A program made the translations under genes and the position numbers. 64,000 nucleotides of DNA from Candidatus Saccharimonadales bacterium. GTDB lineage: Bacteria; Patescibacteriota; Saccharimonadia; Saccharimonadales; UBA4665. The stretch is from contig DASVRW010000002.1 of the NCBI GenBank assembly GCA_036388415.1, forward strand, positions 417,396 through 481,395. The letters run 5' to 3'. This document shows, piece by piece, positions 7,915 through 18,065 of this stretch. The notes below the pieces were generated by a model, which searched no databases, was not told the DNA's origin, and saw nothing but the letters and a program-made list of their open reading frames with translations. The first letter of the stretch is position 1. Every line of letters starts with the position of its first letter.

Positions 7915-8319
7915 ATGAACGAACAGGCATTTTATCGAGTAAGTGTTAAAGGTGTTGCATTTGATGCTGAGGGCCGGCTCCTCTTGGCACGTGAAGATAA
8001 TGATATATGGGAGATGCTAGGTGGCGGACTAGACCACGGCGAAGATCCAAGAGCTTGTCTTGTCCGGGAAATCCAGGAAGAAACTGGGATAAAAGTCTTG
8101 AATGTTTCTGAAAACCCAATAGGATTTGTAACAGTGCCTAAAGCAAATGGTAGTCATCAAATTGCGAATGTCATATATGAAGTAATACTTGATAATTTGG
8201 ATTTCGTGCCATCCGATGAGTGCCAAGAATTAAGATATTTTAGCCTAGATGAAGCAGCTAAGATTAATGCGTTTCCTAACGTGACAAAATTCCTTGGTAT
8301 TTTAGCTTCTCGACAGTAG
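7915..8319 (+). CDS. Array gene 2: Nudix hydrolase
   Basis: This 134-residue Nudix enzyme hydrolyses a nucleoside diphosphate linked to another group, using Mg2+. The full Nudix box is present: GGLDHGEDPRACLVREIQEE followed by TGI, with all Glu ligands. The N-terminal strand (VSVKGVAFDAEGRLLLARE) and the C-terminal YFSLDEA are normal for small Nudix proteins. The ATG at 7915 is chosen over the longer frame from 7783, which would run through the repeat and the previous gene. The closest -10 is TATACT near 7889. Substrate unknown. Confidence 0.85.
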   Translation: MNEQAFYRVSVKGVAFDAEGRLLLAREDNDIWEMLGGGLDHGEDPRACLVREIQEETGIKVLNVSENPIGFVTVPKANGSHQIANVIYEVILDNLDFVPSDECQELRYFSLDEAAKINAFPNVTKFLGILASRQ

Positions 8320-8323
8320 TAAA

Positions 8324-8367
8324 GTTGCGAAGTACGTCAACGATGGGCAGCCAAGTTAAGCAGTATG
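8324..8367 (+). repeat. Array repeat copy 2
   Basis: Five bases after the Nudix stop: GTTGCGAAGTACGTC, AACGATGGGCAGCC, then AAGTTAAGCAGTATG. This copy best fits the consensus. GTTGCG...CGTCAAC can fold into a 6-bp stem with one bulged T and an AAGTA loop. Confidence 0.9.
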
Positions 8368-8392
8368 AAAGACTTCTACGGAAGTCTTTTTT
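8368..8392 (+). terminator. Intrinsic terminator after the Nudix unit
   Basis: AAAGACTTC and GAAGTCTTT form a 9-bp stem with a stable TACG tetraloop, followed by a T-run. It sits just after repeat copy 2, so the repeat is transcribed with the preceding gene and insulated from the next one. Confidence 0.85.
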
Positions 8393-8407
8393 GTTACTAT
8401 AATATAT

Positions 8408-9028
8408 ATGAGATATCCTGAACTATCCGCAGAGCTCGTACGACTACTTGAAATGGATCAAGGCGAATGGAAAAAGTTTGCTCGTGCAGAGTATGTACAA
8501 AAAATGCCCGAATCAGAGCTTAAACAGTTACGCGTGAAGCTACGAATGAGCTTAGAGACTAGAGCGAAACGTGCTTTAGCCATCCTTAATGAAATAATAG
8601 ATCCTTCGATAAGCAACATTGGTGCCGAAGCAGCTAAATCGCTATCCATACTTGCAACTCATCATTCCCGTGCAAGTACTCATAAAGTCTTATCAGCTTT
8701 CGAAGTTTTGTATGATGAGTCTCCTAACGATACATATAAAGAATCCATACCTGCCATGACTGACTGGCTCGCGATACTTGAACATCGTCCACAAACATTC
8801 GGCACCATATGGCTGTTTGATGACAAGCAATTTCCTTTTTTGCCGACTGTCAGAGATTTCAAAAATATTAATGAACGACGTGTATCATACGGCATCGAAC
8901 CTTTAAGATGGCCGAAGTCACTTGTTATTCCCGAAGAAGAACAACCCTGGCTGAAAAAACCTATTACTTCAGCTGTCATGCGTGAACCGACTTCTGATGA
9001 AATTTCTACACTTATTGACTATCTTTAG
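8408..9028 (+). CDS. Array gene 3: DUF6624-like protein
   Basis: This 206-residue soluble protein is helical in its N-terminal half. The C-terminal stretch (RPQTFGTIWLFDDKQFPFLPTVRDFKNINERRVSYGIEPL) matches the pattern of DUF6624 proteins: a GT-x-W strand, a proline-flanked middle, and NERR..YGI-EPL. The function of that family is unknown. TATAAT is four bases from the ATG, so it should be leaderless. It lies between the terminator of unit 2 and a decayed repeat at 9063. Confidence 0.6.
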   Translation: MRYPELSAELVRLLEMDQGEWKKFARAEYVQKMPESELKQLRVKLRMSLETRAKRALAILNEIIDPSISNIGAEAAKSLSILATHHSRASTHKVLSAFEVLYDESPNDTYKESIPAMTDWLAILEHRPQTFGTIWLFDDKQFPFLPTVRDFKNINERRVSYGIEPLRWPKSLVIPEEEQPWLKKPITSAVMREPTSDEISTLIDYL

Positions 9029-9062
9029 CTCAATGATGGCCTGCTCTGTCTCACCAGAATAG

Positions 9063-9105
9063 TTCTAACCTTGTAACAGATGTCCAGCCATACAGCTTAT
9101 GCTTA
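9063..9105 (+). repeat. Array repeat, decayed copy
   Basis: Only the second half is well kept: GTAACAGATGTCCAGCCA followed by the tail CAGCTTATGCTTA. The GTTGCG half is largely lost. It nevertheless lies exactly where a repeat is expected, between array genes 3 and 4. The rest of the 188-base gap is AT-rich and holds promoter-like TATAATAAA and the SD of the next gene. Confidence 0.55.
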
Positions 9106-9216
9106 TAAAAGTCATTGTTTGTGACACTTTATTCCTTCTTGTATTACAATATGTTTATAGCTGTTAAGTGATAATTTGACGTATAATAAAAGTATTATAT
9201 TTATATAAGGATACAA

Positions 9217-9927
9217 TTGTTCGTTCGCGCTGCTTCCTTCAATGTTCTAGCCGATGCTTACACGGGCTACGGTGATTATTCTCATGTAGATCCCGCTCTG
9301 CTACTTCCTGGTGCACGAACTAAAGCAATAATCCGTTTAATAGACGAACTACGGGTAGATGTTATCGGTCTACAAGAAGCCGAAGAACCTCTAAAAGTTG
9401 CTGTCGAAGAATCAGATGACTGGCAAACCTTTTGGTCACCCAAAGAGCGTGGCAAAGCTGATGGATGCTTGACGCTCGTACGACAAGGCCTCGATGTAAA
9501 CCGATTTGATGCCTATGCATATAGTGACGGCTCGGGTCATATTGTCCAGTCTGTACAAATAGGTGAAGTAGTATTCGCTAACACACACATCAAATGGGCT
9601 CCGGCGGATTCGCCTGACCATTTTGGAGTAGGCCAAGCGAAAGAACTATTATCACAGTTCGATCCAGATCAACGAGCGGTAATATTTGCCGATTGTAATG
9701 ATAGACCAAAAGGACCAGTCAGAAAGTTAGTAGAAGATGCTGGATTTATGAATGTTTATGACGAGCCCACTGCCCTAGTCAATGGTGAGCTGGTCGCTTT
9801 AGATTTGCTAGCAGTACGCGGGGTTACTGCGCGGAATGTAACAAAACAATATGATTTGATTACAATACCTAATTGTTTCTGTCCATCTGATCATATACCT
9901 GTAGTTGCGGAACTCGAGATGTATTAA
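9217..9927 (+). CDS. Array gene 4: endonuclease/exonuclease/phosphatase-family protein
   Basis: This 236-residue protein has the EEP fold motifs in order: ASFNVLADAY (Asn), DVIGLQEAEE (metal-binding Glu), FANTHIKWAP, IFADCNDRPKG (Asp/Asn pair), and C-terminal PSDHIPVVAEL (Asp-His). Such enzymes cut phosphodiesters in nucleic acids, phosphoinositides or small nucleotides; the substrate is unknown. The start is a TTG at 9217 with AAGG six bases upstream. No ATG is placed suitably. It is one of few array genes with an SD. Confidence 0.8.
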   Translation: MFVRAASFNVLADAYTGYGDYSHVDPALLLPGARTKAIIRLIDELRVDVIGLQEAEEPLKVAVEESDDWQTFWSPKERGKADGCLTLVRQGLDVNRFDAYAYSDGSGHIVQSVQIGEVVFANTHIKWAPADSPDHFGVGQAKELLSQFDPDQRAVIFADCNDRPKGPVRKLVEDAGFMNVYDEPTALVNGELVALDLLAVRGVTARNVTKQYDLITIPNCFCPSDHIPVVAELEMY

Positions 9928-9934
9928 GCTGAAA

Positions 9935-9981
9935 GTTGCGTAGTACGTCTACGATGGGCAGCCACGAAGCTTATGCTTATT
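9935..9981 (+). repeat. Array repeat copy 3
   Basis: GTTGCGTAGTACGTC, TACGATGGGCAGCC, then AAGCTTATGCTTATT. The tail contains the perfect small inverted repeat AAGC-TTAT-GCTT. It starts eight bases after the EEP gene stop. Confidence 0.9.
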
Positions 9982-10050
9982 CTAATCACTAAACGTAGCT
10001 CTTTTTGTTTTACTCTTGTTTATATATTTATAAATTCTAGAATAAGCCGT

Positions 10051-10458
10051 ATGAAACAAAGCGTGACTCAAGAATTAGATTATGGATGCGGCGTAGCTTG
10101 CTTTGCTTACGCATGCAATATGACTTTCAAACAAGCACAAAAGTTTTTAGGCGTAACCTATAGCGTAAAGCATGGTTGGCGCCCTAGTGATCTGGTCAGT
10201 CAGCTTAATCGCTATGGGTTCAAATATAAGAATCATTATGTACGCAAAAAACTTGATGCCGTTTGCCCGATTGGTACCATCGTGCTTATTGAGAGGTCAC
10301 CTTCTTATCCAGTCGGTCATTATTTGATCTTGGGTAAAGCAGGTTGGATGGACCCCTGGATCAATCTACCTATATCAAATAATTTGTCGCTTGCCGAATC
10401 AGGTTTCAGGGCTAAATTACCAGGTAAAGCAATGTACGCACTTACACCAGAATCGTAG
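10051..10458 (+). CDS. Array gene 5: C39-like cysteine peptidase
   Basis: This 135-residue protein has the compact papain-like C39 arrangement: Gln and Cys in QELDYGCGVACFAYACN, His in VGHYLIL, and Asp in WMDPW. C39 peptidases usually process double-glycine leader peptides, but this one stands alone with no ABC transporter, and a toxin or immunity role is equally possible. The ATG at 10051 is chosen because the longer frame runs back into repeat copy 3. TATAAA lies 16 bases upstream. Confidence 0.7.
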   Translation: MKQSVTQELDYGCGVACFAYACNMTFKQAQKFLGVTYSVKHGWRPSDLVSQLNRYGFKYKNHYVRKKLDAVCPIGTIVLIERSPSYPVGHYLILGKAGWMDPWINLPISNNLSLAESGFRAKLPGKAMYALTPES

Positions 10459-10465
10459 TCGTAAA

Positions 10466-10509
10466 GTTGCGAAGTACGTCAACGATGGGCATCCAAGCAT
10501 ATGTATTAT
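10466..10509 (+). repeat. Array repeat copy 4
   Basis: GTTGCGAAGTACGTC, AACGATGGGCATCC, then AAGCATATGTATTAT. Here the tail is AT-rich. It lies eight bases after the peptidase stop. Confidence 0.88.
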
Positions 10510-10527
10510 AATTAATGGCTTGACGCA

Positions 10528-10914
10528 CTACATCATGAAATCTGATTCACTAGGCGGCCTGCGAGGTGCTGTATATCCAGGGTCACGCATACCGAGGCAA
10601 GCACGACTGCCCTGTTCAAAATTTGAGCATACCTTCGGACGGCGCTCATCCTCGTAAATAGAACAAATCGCAGCAGAGCCTACTTGTTTCAAAAAGGAGC
10701 AATCCTGCCATAGATAGTAATAGTGTTCTGGCTCAGCGTCATTAACGCTTGAGGAACTTAGATCGGTTCGAGTCAAGTCAACACCGCTTGCTTCGAAAAA
10801 TGCAGCCTCCGTATGAGTTAGTTTCATTGTAGTCCCGCGCCTGCAACAAGCGCCCGTACAACTACTGCATAGACTTTCTGCTGGAATAAGAGGTAGCTTT
10901 TTTCTTTCGGGCAT
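10528..10914 (-). CDS. Array gene 6: YkgJ-like cysteine-cluster protein, reversed
   Basis: This 128-residue protein has the cysteine pattern of the YkgJ / CxxCxxCC family: CSSCTGACCRRG near the N-terminus, DCSFL, then CSIYEDERRPKVC and a last Cys near the end. Such proteins bind zinc or an iron-sulfur cluster; the role is not known. It is the only gene of the first array block on the minus strand, and it lies wholly between repeat copies 4 and 5. A -10 TATAAT lies about 11 bases before its ATG, facing repeat copy 5. Confidence 0.75.
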   Translation of the reverse strand: MPERKKLPLIPAESLCSSCTGACCRRGTTMKLTHTEAAFFEASGVDLTRTDLSSSSVNDAEPEHYYYLWQDCSFLKQVGSAAICSIYEDERRPKVCSNFEQGSRACLGMRDPGYTAPRRPPSESDFMM

Positions 10915-10979
10915 TAGTAAACAATATTATAAAATATACTTTTGTACAATATTTTGCTTAACAGCATATCGACAGAAAA

Positions 10980-11020
10980 GATCGAAGTATGTCAACGATG
11001 GGCAGCCGTATAAGCAGCAT
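10980..11020 (+). repeat. Array repeat copy 5
   Basis: GATCGAAGTATGTC, AACGATGGGCAGCC, then GTATAAGCAGCAT. The first six bases have diverged from GTTGCG, but the central block is intact. It keeps the same orientation as the others although the gene beside it is reversed. Confidence 0.85.
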
Positions 11021-11065
11021 AATTGTTAGCTTGATATATTGAGCTTTTTATGTATAAATAATCGG

Positions 11066-11668
11066 ATGACTCATTCATTCGAAGATTATGAACAACAAGG
11101 ACCGTACATCGAAGTTACGTCTCACATCGCTGATCTAGCAAATCTTGGTAAACCTAGAGAATTTGCTATGCGTAGCGCTCGATTCAAGTCGCAAACCGAC
11201 CATAGAATATCATGGATCTTGCTTAAGGCTGTCGATGCGACTCGTCCACTGCGTACAGCGATAATTAGATTTGAGGACGATACGGATTTCTCAATAAGTT
11301 TAGTGAATGGCAACGTCGAAAGTATTACGCATACAGATCCGGCTCAGGCAAAAGGTATGGATTTAGACAGAGTTATCCCTTTTAGTGGCGGCAAACGGAG
11401 AATTGATTATGTATCTGATAGGCATAAAAATGAATTTACACACGAAAATTTAGCCGACTCAGCCGTCCCCGCCCTTGTATCGGATGAATCAGCCGTCAAA
11501 ATGATTGATGCTTTCATAGGCAAGGTGTTTTCAGAAGAAGATCGGTTTGCAAGCTCTTGGGCAAAAGAGCTTGATCCTTCAGACATAGAAATGGATACTG
11601 TGGTAGATATTCTGATGTCCCTTCGTCCAGAAGACAGGGTTGATGTATATCCCCATGATTTGAGTTAA
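11066..11668 (+). CDS. Array gene 7: unknown soluble protein
   Basis: This is a 200-residue acidic protein without signal peptide or membrane segments. The N-terminal half looks beta-rich (ISWILLKAVDATRPLRTAIIRF). The C-terminal half is helical and very acidic. No family is recognised. The ATG at 11066 is preferred to an upstream TTG because TATAAA lies seven bases before it. It occupies the unit between repeat copies 5 and 6. Confidence 0.65.
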   Translation: MTHSFEDYEQQGPYIEVTSHIADLANLGKPREFAMRSARFKSQTDHRISWILLKAVDATRPLRTAIIRFEDDTDFSISLVNGNVESITHTDPAQAKGMDLDRVIPFSGGKRRIDYVSDRHKNEFTHENLADSAVPALVSDESAVKMIDAFIGKVFSEEDRFASSWAKELDPSDIEMDTVVDILMSLRPEDRVDVYPHDLS

Positions 11669-11699
11669 ATACTAAGCACCTCCTTATAACAATTTAAAA

Positions 11700-11735
11700 G
11701 TCACGATGTACGTTAACTAGGGGCAGACTACATTC
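11700..11735 (+). repeat. Array repeat copy 6
   Basis: GTCACGATGTACGTT, AACTAGGGGCAGAC. Relative to the consensus, G4 changed to A and its predicted partner C15 to T. This keeps the pair in the proposed stem and is one of two compensatory changes seen among the copies. Confidence 0.8.
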
Positions 11736-11781
11736 TTTTATTCATGGTCTTCAGTCGTAGTGTTTTTGTTATTATGACATT

Positions 11782-12822
11782 ATGTATATTCAGCCACTAA
11801 TAGTAGCAGCCTCATCCGTTTTATTAATTGAGACCTTTTTTCTTGTTATCAGATACCGCGACAGTCTCAACAATAATCCCCGGCCTAATTTCATTGATTA
11901 CGTACCACTGTATCAGCCTATTACGTACATGAGCGTAAGAGAATTTTTAAGTGGCGGTGATAGGCGATGGGCAATATATTTTCTATACCGGTACACACCG
12001 CATCTTGTCGTTCTCTTATTGCTCGCGGGAGTTTTACAAGAATACTTCTCCATAAGTAATGTCCTCCCCTACCTAGCATTAACTACGACGATATCGGTCG
12101 TCAGTAGAAATGTATCAGGTTGGTACAGGTCAAAGTTCATTTCTGAAAAATTACTCCATACCTTCAACTCAATCATGCTATATCTGATAACTGCTGCCGT
12201 ATGGGTAATCTCGGAAGCAGCTAGTCTCGCATTTCTTGCGCCAAGTGTGTCGGGGGTGTTGGATAATCTATGGTCGTCAATATTAGCTGCGAGTGCTGTC
12301 TTGCTTTACGCTCGTTTAACTAATCCTAATAGTAGATTGGCCGACAAACAAGCGGAAGACACTGCTCGCGACAACCATGTATTAAAAGCATATAATCACA
12401 TTAAAGCTCAACATGAAAGCATCATAAATGATAGCTGTTCAAAGTACTCATGCTCACGGCCAGTTCTATACGCTGTACTGATATATGAGAATATGAATAG
12501 ACCGCCTTTGTTTAGAAAATTTGAAAATATAATTGTAAAACTAGGCAAAACGCCGCTTACTGTGGGTATTGCGCAAGTAAAATCAGATAAGCCATTGTCA
12601 GATGCGGAAAGCATCGAAAAAGCAGCGCGCATATTGTCAGGAAGCGCATCGACAGATATTGATTTTGGCAGTGGATACATTGACATGCAGCACTTAGAGG
12701 GGCTGTTGGAGAATTACAATACAAGCGCCTTGTATGCGGAATCCATAGCCGAAATAATGTCCGTGCTCCGAAGATACACAAATGCATACTCTTTCAAGAA
12801 TAATGGTCCGATAGGATACTAA
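11782..12822 (+). CDS. Array gene 8a: membrane protein with lysozyme-like C-terminal domain
   Basis: This 346-residue protein has an N-terminal anchor (IVAASSVLLIETFFLVI), then further hydrophobic helices around residues 70-180. A soluble C-terminal domain follows. There, VLIYENMNRPPLFRKFE with TVGIAQVKSDKPLSDAESI resembles the catalytic Glu and GIxQV signature of lytic-transglycosylase or lysozyme folds, which suggests peptidoglycan cleavage. This is a motif reading, not a family match. TATTAT is six bases before the ATG. It is followed 38 bases later by a VanY-like gene, making a plausible cell-wall pair. Confidence 0.55.
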   Translation: MYIQPLIVAASSVLLIETFFLVIRYRDSLNNNPRPNFIDYVPLYQPITYMSVREFLSGGDRRWAIYFLYRYTPHLVVLLLLAGVLQEYFSISNVLPYLALTTTISVVSRNVSGWYRSKFISEKLLHTFNSIMLYLITAAVWVISEAASLAFLAPSVSGVLDNLWSSILAASAVLLYARLTNPNSRLADKQAEDTARDNHVLKAYNHIKAQHESIINDSCSKYSCSRPVLYAVLIYENMNRPPLFRKFENIIVKLGKTPLTVGIAQVKSDKPLSDAESIEKAARILSGSASTDIDFGSGYIDMQHLEGLLENYNTSALYAESIAEIMSVLRRYTNAYSFKNNGPIGY

Positions 12823-12860
12823 GACCCTGACGTATTATTTGAGTTTGCTACAATTACTAA

Positions 12861-13577
12861 GTGGTTAAAACCTTAGCAATTGCCAATACGTTATTCAATG
12901 ATGAAGATAAAGAACTAGTAGATTCACTTTTACGAAAAATCGCTGTCGCAAGGACTCGAAATGATCGTATGTCGGTAGTCTCGCGGCGAGAGATAACAAG
13001 TATACTCAACTCCGCAGAGATATCTCAGATAGAGAAAGTTTATTCCCTTGATCCTTTTCAATTCGGCTTCAAAGGACCTAAACAAGAGATAGAGCCCGTA
13101 CCAGGAAAACTTGTCCGTATCCCACCGATGCCATATCATTCAAAAGGCATAGGACTGTTAACAGCCCCACAATATATACCAGATCACACTTATACAGTGT
13201 ACATGCGGATGGCGAAAGCTATATATGAACAGCTCGGCAGGACGTTGTTGATCGAATCCTGTTACCGCTCCAATGATTTTCAAGCTATTACATTTTTGAG
13301 AATACTAAAAATAAACAATTTTAACATACAGCAAACCATACAACGTGCTGCAATTCCAGGATATTCTGAACATACCACTCCTAGCCGCTTAGCATTAGAT
13401 TTACAGAATGTAGACGGCTTTCCTACAGATGAAACTCCTCAAGATTTCCAGGATACCCTCGAATACAAGTGGCTGGGTGAAAATGCTGAATTGTTCGATT
13501 TTTATATGTCTTATCCTAAGGATAATCCATATGGGCTCATGTTTGAGCCTTGGCATTGGCGTCGTATCCCCAGTTAA
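12861..13577 (+). CDS. Array gene 8b: VanY-like D-alanyl-D-alanine carboxypeptidase
   Basis: This 238-residue protein carries the M15/VanY zinc-peptidase signature: ESCYRSNDFQ, GYSEHTTPSRLALDL (His and Asp ligands), and the terminal EPWHWRR (Glu and His). VanY enzymes remove the terminal D-Ala of peptidoglycan stem peptides. The SxHxxxxxxxDL spacing is right, but the usual Gly in the motif is replaced. No signal peptide or membrane helix is evident, which is odd for a cell-wall enzyme unless the membrane protein upstream recruits it. The start is GTG at 12861 with TACAAT six bases upstream. Confidence 0.8.
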   Translation: MVKTLAIANTLFNDEDKELVDSLLRKIAVARTRNDRMSVVSRREITSILNSAEISQIEKVYSLDPFQFGFKGPKQEIEPVPGKLVRIPPMPYHSKGIGLLTAPQYIPDHTYTVYMRMAKAIYEQLGRTLLIESCYRSNDFQAITFLRILKINNFNIQQTIQRAAIPGYSEHTTPSRLALDLQNVDGFPTDETPQDFQDTLEYKWLGENAELFDFYMSYPKDNPYGLMFEPWHWRRIPS

Positions 13578-13594
13578 TTGCGTTAGGCTCGAAA

Positions 13595-13632
13595 GTTGCG
13601 AGGTACGTCTACTAAGGGCAGCCGGTAAAAAT
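13595..13632 (+). repeat. Array repeat copy 7
   Basis: GTTGCGAGGTACGTC, TACTAAGGGCAGCC. The usual AAGC tail is replaced by the arm of a terminator. It is the last copy of the first block, 17 bases after the VanY-like stop. Confidence 0.88.
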
Positions 13633-13658
13633 CGCCGACAAGACCGGTGTTTTTTACT
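13624..13658 (+). terminator. Terminator closing the first array block
   Basis: GTAAAAATCGCC pairs, with a wobble, with GGTGTTTTTTAC across GACAAGACC. The T-rich 3' arm gives the U-tract. Confidence 0.6.
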
Positions 13659-13671
13659 GCTCTGCGGACTA

Positions 13672-13756
13672 ACGAACGAGGTCGACCATCTACATCCTGT
13701 CTGAGCGAAGCGTGGCGCAGACATCGACGTGCACTATCCGTCATCTCCAGCTACCA
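13672..13756 (+). repeat. Diverged tRNA-Gln-end repeat at the right flank of the array
   Basis: GGTCGACCATCT and CGTGCACTATCCGTCATCTCCAGCT (in two parts about 45 bases apart) parallel GGTCGGCCAGCT and CGTGCGACTATCCCTCATCCCCAGC of the left-flank block at 7286-7370. Over the last 18 bases, 15 match the tRNA-Gln 3' end. The copy is damaged, so it fits an old attachment-site remnant rather than a working one. Confidence 0.45.
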
Positions 13757-13790
13757 AAGAGATCTACTCCTGGAGCGACTAGATCATTTA

Positions 13791-13807
13791 TTGTACACTG
13801 TGTACAA
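13791..13807. promoter_or_regulatory. Perfect palindrome over the queA promoter (putative operator)
   Basis: TTGTACACTGTGTACAA is an 8-1-8 perfect inverted repeat ending one base before the queA ATG. It contains both possible -10 boxes (TACACT, TACAAT). A dimeric repressor bound here would block a leaderless queA-tgt transcript. The regulator is not identifiable. Confidence 0.55.
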
Positions 13808-13808
13808 T

Positions 13809-16710
<2,902 letters not shown>

Positions 16711-16890
16711 TGGTGACAAATAGTATATTACACTAGTTTATGGCTATTGAGTAATGAATGCCGGTAATCTCGAACATTGTGTGTGTATTCTAGAACTGAT
16801 GTACCGCCCACAACGTAAGGTTACTAAGTGCATCTGGACATAACTGCTCAAATATTTATACGCAGCCGAATTAACAACTGATTATCGACA
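16711..16890. other. Non-coding gap before the second array block
   Basis: About 180 bases with no open frame or clear structure, carrying only the minus-strand promoter of the transporter at the left. It ends at array repeat copy 8. Confidence 0.5.
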
Positions 16891-16936
16891 GTTGCAAAGT
16901 ATGTTAACGACGGGCAGCCAAGCATAAGCAGTATTT
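16891..16936 (+). repeat. Array repeat copy 8 (first of the second block)
   Basis: GTTGCAAAGTATGTT, AACGACGGGCAGCC, then AAGCATAAGCAGTAT. Relative to copy 2, G6 became A and its partner C12 became T, preserving the stem. The tail loop reads ATAA where other copies read TTAT. Confidence 0.85.
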
Positions 16937-16967
16937 AGTCCCGAATGATTTTTGATATAGTTGTAAT

Positions 16968-17126
16968 ATGAAGAAAGAAAGTAAATCATACATTGCAGTC
17001 GGATACCTTTTTATGATAGCCAGTGTAGTGGCAATAACGTTAGATGAAACCTCAATGTTTGCAACTTGGCTTCCAATTGGCGCCGCTTTTTTGGCTATAG
17101 GCTACAACGAAAAACGTAGTAAATAA
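16968..17126 (+). CDS. Array small membrane protein (52 aa)
   Basis: ATG at 16968 opens MKKESKSYIAVGYLFMIASV... ending YNEKRSK. It has a basic N-terminus, two hydrophobic helices (about residues 8-24 and 31-46) and a basic C-terminus, i.e. a helical hairpin. A TATAG/TAAT-rich element lies immediately before the ATG with no SD. The arrangement between two array repeats supports it being real. Function unknown. Confidence 0.55.
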   Translation: MKKESKSYIAVGYLFMIASVVAITLDETSMFATWLPIGAAFLAIGYNEKRSK

Positions 17127-17210
17127 TAGCAACCTATAGATACTAATCAGTTCTCGATATATGCCCCTGCAGGAACAGTAAACACAATTAAGAGACAGTT
17201 AATATTAGCT

Positions 17211-17245
17211 ACGAGGTGCGCTGACGATGATTAGTCGTGTATGCC
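17211..17245 (+). repeat. Array repeat, decayed copy in the second block
   Basis: ACGAGGTGCGCTGACGAT followed by GATTAGTC matches the repeat core at roughly 16 of 25 positions. Nearly all differences are transitions, as expected for an old copy. It lies between the 52-aa and 59-aa genes. Confidence 0.45.
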
Positions 17246-17281
17246 ATCATTGATATTACGAATCTAGCGTATACTTCGTAT

Positions 17282-17461
17282 ATGAACAACAATAAGCGAA
17301 ATATGATAATCTGGCTATCGACGGCAACTACGTTTTTAGGTGCAGCAAGCGCCTATAAATCCATCGTGACTCCTGAGTTTAGATTAGCCAACAATATAGC
17401 CATCGCTGTTTTAATAGTAATCATATTAGTTATGGTATACCAATTATCTAAGTTAAGGTAA
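17282..17461 (+). CDS. Array small membrane protein (59 aa)
   Basis: MNNNKRNMIIWLSTATTFLG... has two hydrophobic segments (about 8-25 and 37-54) with a short loop TPEFRLANN and ends QLSKLR. It has the same hairpin form as its 52-aa neighbour, without clear sequence similarity. TATACT lies six bases before the ATG. The longer frame from 17237 crosses this promoter and the decayed repeat, so I reject that start. Function unknown. Confidence 0.55.
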   Translation: MNNNKRNMIIWLSTATTFLGAASAYKSIVTPEFRLANNIAIAVLIVIILVMVYQLSKLR

Positions 17462-17512
17462 GCTGAAATTTGACCCTAACCCCTACCCCGGTCAATACTT
17501 TAGTCTCTGCAG

Positions 17513-17944
17513 CTAAACAGTTGCAGAAGGAGCAGATAACGGGGTGACGTCGCATTCGTAATCAAATTCAGTCCGTGCTTCATTACGCTTAATCATTTCG
17601 CAATCAAATGAACCATTCCGCACATTTGGTGGGATATTCGAAAAATAGATTTCTAAAGCTTGATCACCTTTGTTTAGTTCATCAATAATACTCATCTCAG
17701 CGTTACTATCTGTAACGGGCGTGTCGAATTTTTCCGATGCATATAAATGCCCCTTGTTTGTAGTGGGATTGTAGGTAAACTCTCTAACTGAGTATTCTCT
17801 GGCTACAACGTATATACTGTCATTGGACTCGGTGGAACTACATCCTGACAGGGTGACTCCTACCACAACAAACGCAGCGAGTTTTCTGGTAATAGTGTGC
17901 GTACTCCCTAGCTCAGGAGCGGTATGTGGTGGCGTATTCATCAA
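17513..17944 (-). CDS. Array lipoprotein, reversed
   Basis: This 143-residue protein has a signal peptide and lipobox (FVVVGVTLSGC, then SSTESNDS), so it should be lipid-anchored outside the membrane. The mature part contains a Cys pair (SFDCEMIKR, FDYECDV). No family is recognised. It runs against its neighbours, with its 5' end at repeat copy 9. A TATAG-type -10 lies just upstream of the ATG pair. Confidence 0.7.
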   Translation of the reverse strand: MMNTPPHTAPELGSTHTITRKLAAFVVVGVTLSGCSSTESNDSIYVVAREYSVREFTYNPTTNKGHLYASEKFDTPVTDSNAEMSIIDELNKGDQALEIYFSNIPPNVRNGSFDCEMIKRNEARTEFDYECDVTPLSAPSATV

Positions 17945-17970
17945 ACTACCCTATATGATTTAGTAAATTT

Positions 17971-18006
17971 AGTCAATGATGGGCGAGCCGCACAACTCGT
18001 GCTTAC
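17971..18006 (+). repeat. Array repeat copy 9
   Basis: AGTCAATGATGGGCGAGCC, then a GTGCTTAC tail. The first half is eroded to TTTAGTCAATGATGGGC but the core CAATGATGGGC-AGCC order is kept, with one inserted G. Confidence 0.6.
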
Positions 18007-18065
18007 TAAACCTTTGTCTTTAGATATTTTTATTATTTACTGCCGTTATAAACGGCTACGCCGAG

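Noticed and set aside
8324-8367. Canonical integron attC site
   Set aside because: Copy 2 contains GTTAAGC, which fits the GTTRRRY core box, but other copies lack it and no matching RYYYAAC box is conserved. The array is integron-like only in layout.
13736-13756. Functional second tRNA
   Set aside because: It has only an acceptor-end-like TCATCTCCAGCTACCA; no D arm, anticodon arm or T loop can be folded upstream.
13647-13808. N-terminal extension of QueA
   Set aside because: The extra 54 residues would be translated from a terminator and the tRNA-end repeat. QueA homologues start at MQVSDFDY.
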